A stretch of DNA of 64,000 bases, taken from Saturnia japonica (lineage: Eukaryota > Arthropoda > Insecta > Lepidoptera > Saturniidae). Below, in pieces: positions 31,703-41,100 of this stretch. The position numbers were made by a program, and so were the translations under genes. The notes beneath the pieces are model-generated. The model did no database searches. It was not told where the DNA came from and saw only the letters and a program-made list of their open reading frames with translations. The first letter of the stretch is position 1; the number at the start of each line of letters is the position of its first letter. Where the stretch lies: assembly GCA_033032175.1 (NCBI GenBank), contig CM065310.1, forward strand, positions 9,672,001-9,736,000, in the 5' to 3' direction.

Positions 31703-33130
31703 CACGAACGGGTGATTGATGGTACGACCAAGCTGTGGATACCAGCTTCAAGAGCGCACACTTCCCAGGACAGCATTAAAGGAGTCACATGCGGGAACTC
31801 ACCTTTCGAGCAGGTGCTCGCTGAGTTTCCGGACATCATGCGTCCTCCGGGAATAAACAGAATAGTCAAACACACTACTGTCCACTACATCAATACTACT
31901 GATGGTCCACCAGTCAGCTGCCGTCCCCGCCGCCTGGGCCCAGAAAAATTGCATATAGCTCAGCAAGAATTTAATGTAATGTTACAATGTGGTACCGCAC
32001 GATCTTCCAGCAGCTCGTGGTCATCGCCCCTGCACCTCGCTCCTAAGAAGGACGCAACATGGCAACCATGTGGTTACTACAGAGCACTTAATGCCCGCAC
32101 CATACTGAACAGGTACCCAGTCCGACACATAGGGGATATTTCACAAAACCTGGCTGGATCCACCATGTTTTCCACCATAGATTTAGTAAAAGCATACCAA
32201 CAAATACCTATTAATAGCTCTGATATCTGCAAAACAGCCATAATAACACCCTTTGGACTTTACGAATTTCCTTATATGACCTTCGGTCTCAGAAATGCTG
32301 GTCAGATCTTTCAAAGGTTTATCGATGAAGTGGTGCGTGGACTTGATTTTTGCTTTGCTTACGTAGATGACATTTTGATCCACTCAATTGACAGTTCCCA
32401 GCATATTCAGCACCTCAAAATTATTTTCCAGCGCCTTCAACAGTACGGTGTGGTAATAAATCCTGCAAAATGTGTTTTTGGAGCAGCTGAAGTCTCGTTT
32501 TTGCGATACCGCATTAACGCCCAAGGGACTCAACCTCCTGACGACCGCATCCAAGCTCTTCATGATTATCCTCCACCCAAGACTGTACAAGGCCATGCGT
32601 AGCTTTCTCGGCATGATAAACTTTTATCGTAGATACCTACCTTGTGCAGCAAAGTATTAAGCGCCGCTCATCGATGCCGTAGCAGCCACGGGGAGCAAAG
32701 GTGCAAAATCTTTCCCCTGGACGCCTGAACTTCAAAAACATTTCGAAGCTTGCAAGAAAATCTTATCAACAGCGACCATGTTGTACCACCCAAGCCAGCA
32801 AGCACAACTCGGTCTATTCACCGACGCGCCAGGATCACATATTGGCTCCTGTCTTCAGCAACGCAAAAACGAAACTGAAAGCTGGTAACCTCTAGCTTAT
32901 TTCAGCAGGAAATTGACTGCAAAGCAAGCAGAGTGGCCCACCTACTATAGGGAACTTCTTGCCATTTATGAAAGCGTGCAGCACTTTAGACACATCCTGG
33001 AGGTACAACATGTGACTATTTTCACAGACCACAAGCCTATCATTTATGCTTTCCAGCAACGGCGAGAATAACTTCCACCAGCACAACTCAATCATCTAAG
33101 TTTTATAAGTCAGTTTTCAACAGACAGTTC
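31703..33130 (+). pseudogene. Gypsy reverse transcriptase and RNase H, copy 1
   Basis: The reverse transcriptase runs from about 31720, with SSPLHLAPKKDATWQPCGYY, FSTIDLVKAYQQIPI and catalytic FAYVDDILIHS near 32355-32385. An extra C near 32593 shifts the frame relative to copy 2, and a TAA at about 32659 follows. RNase H text (LGLFTDAPGSHIGSCLQQRK; YYRELLAIYESVQHFRHILE; FTDHKPIIYAF) continues to about 33070 with stops at 32886 and 33070. Copy 2 reads 391 codons here without the break. Confidence 0.88.
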
Positions 33131-33150
33131 ACATAAAAGGGGAGGACAGT

Positions 33151-34554
33151 GTGGTTGCGGATACTATGTCTCGCGTGGAGGCTGTATCTTTAGCAGATGA
33201 CTTCGCTGCACTCGCGAATGCTCAAGCCGTTGACGAAGAACTCGAAAAGCTTCGTACCGGTTCTTCTCTTATATTGGAATTGCTTCACATTCCAGAAAAA
33301 AACATCCAGGTGACTTGCGATACATCCACGGGCAAGCCTAGACCTTACCTACCCGCATCATTCCGTCGCTCGACGTTTCTGAGACTCCACAACCTCAGTC
33401 ACCCTAGCGCGCGTGCAAGCGCTCGCCTAGTGTCTGACCGCTATGTTTGGCCTTCCATGCGCAAAGACTGCATGGCTTGGGCTCGCTGTTGCATTGCATG
33501 CCAACGCTGCAAAGTCTCCCGTCACGGAAGGTCGCCGTTAGGAAACTTCCCTGGAAAGTCAGCCCGTTTCCAGCACGTCCACTTGGACATCATAGGCGCA
33601 CTTCCCCATTCTGGTGGTTATACATACTGTCTGACAGCCGTTGACAGATTTACCAGATGGCCAGAAGTATGGCCAATGTCGGGCATTACCGCAGAAGAGG
33701 TAGCCGACACATTCGTTTCCGGAGGGATCTCGCGATATGGCGTTCCACTTGTCATCACAACAGACCAAGGGCGACAATCCGAATCTGCCCTTTTCGCCCA
33801 CCTAATGAAGATCTGCGCAACAAAACGTATCCGGACGACAAGCTATCACCCGCAACCAAATGGAATGGTAGAACACCTTCACAGGCAATTAAAAGCTGCC
33901 CTTGTGTGCCATGGGAGTACATGGAGCAAGGCTCTACTGCTAGTGTTGCTTGGCATACGCACAGTACTTAAAGAAGACTTACAATGTTCTTCTGCAGAAC
34001 TTCTGTATGGCGAACCCCTGCGGTTACCAGGAGAGCTCGTCGTACCAGCAACAATCAATCATGACACTCACATCGAGAACTTCGTAGCCAGACTTCGCTC
34101 CAAGATAGCTAGCATACGTCCCACCCCAGCATCACGACACGCTCATCCATCATCATTCATCTTCAAAGACCTGCAGACCGCAAGCCATGCGTTCCTGAGG
34201 GACGACATAGTGAGGCAACCATTACAGGCACCCTACACCGGACCTTACAAAATTTTGGCTCGATACCCCAAAACTGTAACGCTCGAGGTTGCAAGTAAAA
34301 AGCACGAGGTCAGCGTCGATCGCGTAAAACCAGCTCACCAGGAAGTCGAACAAGATCACCAAGAGTCGACGACAGCTACTTCCACACCAGCACCTGTTAT
34401 CGCGCCTCCATCCGCTCCTCTGACTACAAATAGCACGCCATCCAACATTCCGCAACATGACACCGCATCCCCTGCTACACATCCTACAGTCATTACACGC
34501 ACTGGTCGCAGAGTTAGGTTCCGTCACATCCTAGATCTATTAGACTTCTTCTAA
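33151..34554 (+). CDS. Gypsy integrase, copy 1
   Basis: The frame is open for 467 codons. The zinc-binding domain has LHNLSHPSARASARLVSDRY and CCIACQRCK (HHCC). The catalytic core shows D in LDIIGALP, D in ITTDQGRQ and E in NGMVEHLHRQLKAAL, the DDE triad. A GPY/F-like YTGPYKILARYPKTVTLEV follows, then a proline/threonine-rich tail. Normally made as the end of the pol polyprotein, it has no own start; the first ATG is a codon within RNase H linker text (VADTMSRVEAVS). It acts in the nucleus. Copy 2 differs by few residues. Confidence 0.9.
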   Translation: MVADTMSRVEAVSLADDFAALANAQAVDEELEKLRTGSSLILELLHIPEKNIQVTCDTSTGKPRPYLPASFRRSTFLRLHNLSHPSARASARLVSDRYVWPSMRKDCMAWARCCIACQRCKVSRHGRSPLGNFPGKSARFQHVHLDIIGALPHSGGYTYCLTAVDRFTRWPEVWPMSGITAEEVADTFVSGGISRYGVPLVITTDQGRQSESALFAHLMKICATKRIRTTSYHPQPNGMVEHLHRQLKAALVCHGSTWSKALLLVLLGIRTVLKEDLQCSSAELLYGEPLRLPGELVVPATINHDTHIENFVARLRSKIASIRPTPASRHAHPSSFIFKDLQTASHAFLRDDIVRQPLQAPYTGPYKILARYPKTVTLEVASKKHEVSVDRVKPAHQEVEQDHQESTTATSTPAPVIAPPSAPLTTNSTPSNIPQHDTASPATHPTVITRTGRRVRFRHILDLLDFF

Positions 34555-34591
34555 ATTGTTATTTTTCTTTCTCTCGGCTGTACTTTTCTCC

Positions 34592-34622
34592 GGGGGGGGG
34601 GGGGGGGGGGGGGGGGGGGCGA
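34592..34622 (+). promoter_or_regulatory. polypurine tract, run of 28 G
   Basis: A run of 28 G (34592-34619) then CGA lies directly before the 3' LTR, where the plus-strand primer site must be. Copy 2 has 31 G. A tract this long is unusual and may be inflated or unreliable in length. Confidence 0.6.
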
Positions 34623-34850
34623 TGTGGCGACTTACCACAGTAAATAGTTCTTACTTCAGCCACATTCTATTTGGTGTATGATAGACTGGCTGACTTTCAG
34701 GTCTTGAAAAAGATAAAGAAGACGTCTGTCACTGACTGACAAGAAGATATATTATTTCTGTAATCGGTTACTAGCGACAAAATAAATACAGCAATAATTA
34801 AAACGCTGAGATGCATTTTTAACTAATAGGAACGGCCAGACGATCCTGTA
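34623..34850 (+). repeat. 3' LTR of Gypsy element, copy 1
   Basis: It starts TGTGGCGACTTACCACAG and ends CGATCCTGTA, followed by GTAC. Same length as the 5' LTR with about 5 percent difference. Confidence 0.9.
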
Positions 34851-34854
34851 GTAC

Positions 34855-35142
34855 ATTACATTAAACTTTGTCTCGAAAAATAACTTACAATAATGACCCT
34901 AATATATTACTTGATTTATAGTACAATTATATTTTTCATTTAGTATATTTTAGTACTGGCCAGACATTTTGTTAGTACATTACATAATTTTAAGTGGTCA
35001 CACGTGCAGTAAGGACTGACTGCTGTTTCTGTTTGATATTGTCACTGTCAATAACTGTCAAATTTGTCAATGTGACTCATTTTTATTGCAAACTGAAATT
35101 AGTCTTTTCTTTGGTGTTTTTCATAAAAAATAATTGCCTACA
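34855..35142 (+). promoter_or_regulatory. upstream region of the TGN38-like gene, copy 1
   Basis: These 288 bases between the Gypsy insertion and the start codon must hold the core promoter and 5' leader. TGTCAATAACTGTCAAATTTGTCAATG at 35046-35072 contains three TGTCAA motifs spaced about 11-13 bases. No TATA box is obvious. The Gypsy insertion separates this from any further upstream control DNA. Confidence 0.35.
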
Positions 35143-38100
35143 ATGTTTCGTTACGTACTGGCCATCCTGTTAGTTACTTGTTACAATAGTTTAGGAAATC
35201 CGGTACGACTGCCATCTAAACAAATATCCACTTCAATTCTCGCTCTAGAAAATAAATGTGGAAACGTTTTTCTGAAGAGGCTGCTAAACAGTAAATTACA
35301 TGAGTGCTCCGTTGCCCTCGTGGATAAAACAAAACAGTTACAATGTTTAATGTTTTACGATATGAGTGCACAATTATGCTCAGCAGTTAGTACATCTGGA
35401 ATAACCTTGAATGAAGACTACACCAATAAAATTAACGGAAGAGACAGACATTAACAGCTTATGTGAAACTACAAAGGATTGGATTTTCTCTGATTTACCA
35501 GAATATCAAAGTTACAGAAATATTCAAAATATGTTTAAGCATCCTGTCAAATGTGGTTTGATCTGTGGATCTGATGAAATGTTTACTGACGATGCTAACT
35601 TCTACTGTAAGTTTTACAAATGGGGATGGGAAGTGATCAAGAATCAAGCAAAAACTGTTTCTCAGGACATTACCAATGTTAGCGCAGTTGCTGAATCTCA
35701 GCCAAATATAGCAACCAGCACCAATAAGTCTGTCAATTCTATTTTTGGTGGCAATGAGTCAGACATTTCAATAAAAAATTCAATCAAAAGTTTAACATTT
35801 AATGATCAGCCAAAAGAAACTGAACTGTCTTTAGATACATCGAAAAAAAGTAATGATTCAAATAATGCTGATATAAAAGAAATTGTACCCAAAGTGACAA
35901 TAACAAATAAAGAGGCAAGCCATCAGATTACTGCAGATACAAAAAACACTGAACAGACCCAAGAAAATGTAAAAAAAACTGAAAAGCCTTCAAGTATTGC
36001 ACAAGAAATGTTGATTCCTAGCATTGGAAAAGTGGCAACGGAAGCCCTAAATAAAAATGTGTCAACTATACAATTAAGTGGCAGTGGCAAAGAAGAACTC
36101 AAAGTTAAACTTGAGGAAAAGCAATCTGTTGTTGAAAATCATAAAGCCAAAGTTGAGAATAAAGAAACTGTTTTTGAAAATCCTAATGAAAAAGCTGAGC
36201 AAAAAGAATCTGTGCTTGAAAATCCTAAAGACAAAGTTGAGCAAAAAGAATCTGTTCTTGAAAATCCTAAAGACAAAGTGTTAATTGATCAAGAGCATTA
36301 TGGAGATGATGATTTTAGTGAGTAAACTTCATGTTTGTTTATAATTTGTAAAAAAAAAAATGTATATTTAAATTAAATTATTGCTGTATAGGCCTCATAG
36401 ATCAATATACTATAATAGGCACATGTAATTATATTCATACATTTTCAGCAGTTGCCTAAATGCTGCCATAATACATACTGGCATACTGTACCTCATTCAG
36501 CTTACAAAGAAAAAATCACACATGTAACATGCTCATAAACATTATAGTTTTTTTTAAATCTCTTACTATTCATATATAATTAAATTTTCATATATATTTA
36601 CATTTAAATATATATTTTGTATAATTATCTTTTTTCATAAATTAACTAATTTCAATAAAATATTAATTAATAAAAAAAGAAAATTTTTATAATATATTGC
36701 ACACATATAAATATTATTATTATTATTATTATATTTGGTAAGACACACTAGCAGCTAATTAGCTGATGCGTGCGTATCAAATAGCTTGGAGATATCTTCC
36801 TTGTCCAATCTGCTTTTAAAGGAGGTTATGGTAGGAGCCATCACAACTTTTTCTGGAAGTTTGTTCCATGCTGTGACCACTCTGTTAGGCAAGAACTGCT
36901 TCATTGGGTTTCTTTTTGCTGGGAATTCCCAAAGTTTCAAGGGATGACCTCGTAGGTGTTTATTTTCATTTGACTTAAACATATCTTTAAGGCTGGGCAC
37001 ATCGTAATAATTAGTGAGGATTTTATAAGTTTCGATTAACCTGCCCCTTTGTCTACGGTGTTCTAGTGTGGTAAGGCCAAGGTTTATGAGGCGCTGTTCA
37101 TAGGGTAAGTTACGCATTGCATACACCATCTTAGTAGCCCTTCTCTGTACATTTTCAATGAGCTTAATGTCTTTTTTGAAGTAGGGATCCCAGATAATAT
37201 AAGCATGTTCAAGAAGTGGTCTAATATAGGTCTTGTATAACTTTATAAAAGTTTTAGCTGTTAGGAATTTAAATGCCTTGCGAATGATATAAAGGATCGA
37301 ATTAGTTTTCTTCACAACCCCAAGCACATGAGTTCCCCATTTAAGATCTTTGGATACTGTAACTCCCAAGTCCCTTTGTGTTTCAACTGCGGTTAATTGT
37401 TCACCACCAAGATAGTATATCTGACAAGGATTATTACTACCAATGTGTAGCACGGAGCACTTATTCACATTTAAAGTTAGAAGCCAGTCATGAGTCCACT
37501 TAAAAATCGCATTAAGGTCATTCTGTATAGCTCGCCAGTTGCTTCGAGGGTTAGCAAAAAATTTGGTATCATCAGCAAAAAGCGAAAAAGGTAGTTGCAG
37601 AGTACTTTTCAAGTCTGAGAGGAACAAGATAAAGAGCAATGGACCAAGCACCGAACCTTGAGGAACGCCACTGAGGACACTTCGCGGATCGGACATGACT
37701 TCGCCAATGCGCACCCGAAACGTTCTACCAGAAAGGAAGTCGCATATCCAGGCTAAAATGCTTCCACGTATGCCAAGGTGTTCCAATTTATGTATGAGGC
37801 GTTTCAGAGGAACACGGTCAAATGCCTTCTCATAATCCAAGTAAATGATATCTGTTGGCTGTCCATTACTATGGTTCCGTGTCCACTTGTTTAAGCAATT
37901 TAGTAAATTGGTTGTAACAGATCGTTTTGGGATGAAACCATGCTGCTCATCCAGGGTAATCTTTTCATGTATTAGAAATTCTCTTATGTGGCAAGCAATC
38001 ATCATCTCCATGGTTTTGCACAATACACTGGTCAAACTTATGGGCCTATAATTGACGGGCAGTAATTTATTTCCTTTTTTATAAATCGGTACTACATTTG

Positions 38101-41100
38101 CCGTTTTCCAGTTTTCCGTTACATATATGTAACTATGTTTTTTTTCTTTATTTGTGCTTGCGGTTTGGTCAACCAGTGACCATGTCACCCCAGTGAATGT
38201 CACAAAAAAATATAATTAATTAATAATAAAGTAAATATGATACAAACAAACTTTCCAAACTAAGTACTACAATCTTTAAGTTCAACGGTTTCTAATGCCC
38301 GTCATTACCAGTTTGTAAAGCAACCATGTTTCCTCGGTTGTTGGAGAAGCAAGAATGCTATTACATAGCCCAATACATCACAATGAATTATTAATTTTGT
38401 CTTGTAGTACTTAGTCTATCAGGTTGGTTTCGCACACATTTTACCATTATGTGATAAGCATCTATACTATTACACATTTCACAGTTAGGAGAGGACTTAA
38501 TTTTCATCAAACATAAAAAAACTATTTAATGGAATGTGTCCCGAACGTAATCAAAAGGCAGTTACTAATTCAGGGTGACTAATTTTGAATTTATCAAACC
38601 AAGTAAAGCGCAACAAAGTTGACTGTATGGTTTTGTACCATATGCATTTATTAATTGATTGCTCATCAAAATACTCTTTCCACATTTCACAACATTGTTT
38701 TCTTATGAGATATAGAAGATCAGTATAGTATGGTGTACATTGGTAAGGTATGCCATTAATAAGAGCATCTTTTGCCAATCGATCCACTTGTTCAGTTTTC
38801 TATTAAACCTATATGGGATGGTATCCCCTGTAAAATATTATTTTTTTTTTAGAATGTAAATTTTGTAACAGTCACAAAATCTTGTATGCTATTGGTGTTC
38901 CTCGAACTTGTGAGGTACACTGAACTAAGTGTTGGAGTGCACTCTTTAAAACTCTCAAAACAACATAACACCCATGCTTTAAGGAATCAATATATGCTAG
39001 TGTGTCAGCAATTGCAAGTAATTCTGCATGCATAACAGATATTGAAGCTTCGATACTAAATTTAACATTAATGTCTAATTGAGGATCAAACCAAGCCACT
39101 CCAACATTTTCTTTTTCTTTAGAGCCATCAGTAAAAATTTTGTTATATTCTCTAAAATTGCGAAGTATAAATTCCTCACATAACTTCTTTAATATGGCAA
39201 TGTTATAGCTACTTTTTGCCTTATCAGCACCATCTATATGAACTCTAATTATATGAGATAAATCCACATTGCTTACACATGTGTCCAATGAAATATTTGT
39301 AACTGTTGGCTACAATGTAGGGGTGTTGTTATAAAATATTCATATATTGAAGTTAAAAGCGGTGGCATGGTTTTGCGTTTCCAGTAATAATTTTGACACA
39401 GCTTATATAACTCTTCTAGTGGGTTAATTATGTAACTATTATTTTGTAAAGATTTTAATTTAAACATATATTTGCCTGCAAGATGGTATCTACGAATGTG
39501 TAGTGGTTCTATAAGTAATTCTGTTTCCATCACATATATTGGTGTACTTCATATGAATCCTCCTATTAGCCGCATGCATTGATTTTGAATCCTCGTCAAT
39601 TTTTGTAGATGAGTTTGACAACTGTTCCTGTAAAGAATGCTGACATAATCTATTCGACTTCGGATAACAGTAAAATAAAGATGTTTCAAATCAGTAGGAT
39701 GCAAACCCCATGCTGGACCAGACAAAACTTTTAAAATGTTGAGAAATTTTGAAGTTTTCAATTAACATATCTATGTCCTGAGACCAGCGTATTGATCGAT
39801 CCAACCATAATCGTAAATATTGAATGAGTTCTACTACTGTCAGTGCAATATTATTAATTTTAAGATGTATACTTTCTCCATTCACACTTCTATTAAATAT
39901 ACAAATTTTACTGTTTAAAGGTGAGACGTTCAATCCTATATTACTTAACAATTCAGATAACTGATCTAGAGCCAATTGAAGATCTCCAGAAATTGTTGAT
40001 AAGTTTATACCGGAATAATATAAGACAAAATCATCTGCATATTATGATATGATTATGTTGTTGTTGAATGATTTACATATACAGTGTAAACTCTTTATAA
40101 CGTTATCCTTTATAACGATAAACTCCCTATAACGTTGAAGTGAGCCCAACTTGGTTGGTTTGCGTTAAAACCCACATATTGAAACTCCACTCCATATAAC
40201 GATAACTCTCTATAACGACAAAAAATGCTCAGTCCCTTGAGTTTCGTTATAAAGAGTTTACACTGTATGTACAGTCACATTATTAAATAATAACAAGGAA
40301 TAAAGGATCTCCTTGTGCTAGACCTCAACTAGTACTTCGACATACATAAGTATCATTCACTTTGATTGTAAGGATACACTTTCTCAAAAAATTCCAGATG
40401 TATCTACAATTCTTTATACCCAATCCCATATTATCCATAGTGTTTAAAAGTTGAATTAAATCGACATTATTGTACGCATTGTCAATATCTATGAAACAAC
40501 CTTTAGTTACCAGTTTCAGTGAAAAACTGATTTGGATTTTGATACCAGACTAGTTTTATTTATAAGTTGTCGATCAACATTTTCTAAAATAGGTCGTTTT
40601 ATATGACAAAATGTCATTTTTTTCCATAAACCATTCTATCCTTCCTACTAGGATGGCATGGAAAACTTTACAAATACAGGACATCATCGAAATGGGCCTC
40701 ATTGCTGAAAGAGTATTAGGATCTCATCCTGGTTTTAGAATTGGCACGATGATTATTGATGATTATTTCACTTAATTGTTTCGTACAAAGCCGGTTTGAA
40801 ATTTTTTATTATAAAGCCAAAGCAATATTAGTTTTCCTTTAATCGGTAAATGCTTGATCATTGAATATGATATATTGTCATAACCTGGAGATGTATTTTT
40901 GGATGGTATAGAATTTTCGAGCTCTTGTAAAGAAATTGATACTTCCAACTGTGTGTGTTGCATGATAAAAATAACGGTTCATCAGGCGAAACATAATCAG
41001 CGGTTAAACTATGAAGCAATTGGTTGGCCATATCTTGATTAATGTGATATCTCGGTACCTTGTACCCTTTAAGCCAAATTATTTTATTCCACATATCAGA

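Larger units (their letters stand above)
30074..34850 (+). mobile_element. Gypsy (Ty3-type) LTR retrotransposon, complete but decayed (copy 1)
   Basis: Two 228-bp LTRs (30074-30301 and 34623-34850) flank primer site, gag, protease, reverse transcriptase, RNase H, integrase and a polypurine tract, in Ty3/Gypsy order. The insertion is bordered by GTAC on both sides (30070-30073; 34851-34854), a 4-bp target duplication. By my count the LTRs differ at about 12 of 228 positions, so the insertion is old compared with the duplication. There is no env-like frame. It lies about 290 bp upstream of the start codon of the TGN38-like gene. Confidence 0.93.

Noticed and set aside
36078..36284. 68-codon frame overlapping the TGN38-like repeats (also 57126-57332)
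   Set aside because: Shifted reading of the same tandem repeats; the basic composition is a by-product.
36712..36733. Stand-alone microsatellite
   Set aside because: Its position at the 3' end of the CR1-like frame makes it the element's tail.
40076..40268. CRISPR-like array because TATAACG repeats several times
   Set aside because: Repeats are short, irregular and lie within the inverted ends of a MITE in a eukaryotic genome.
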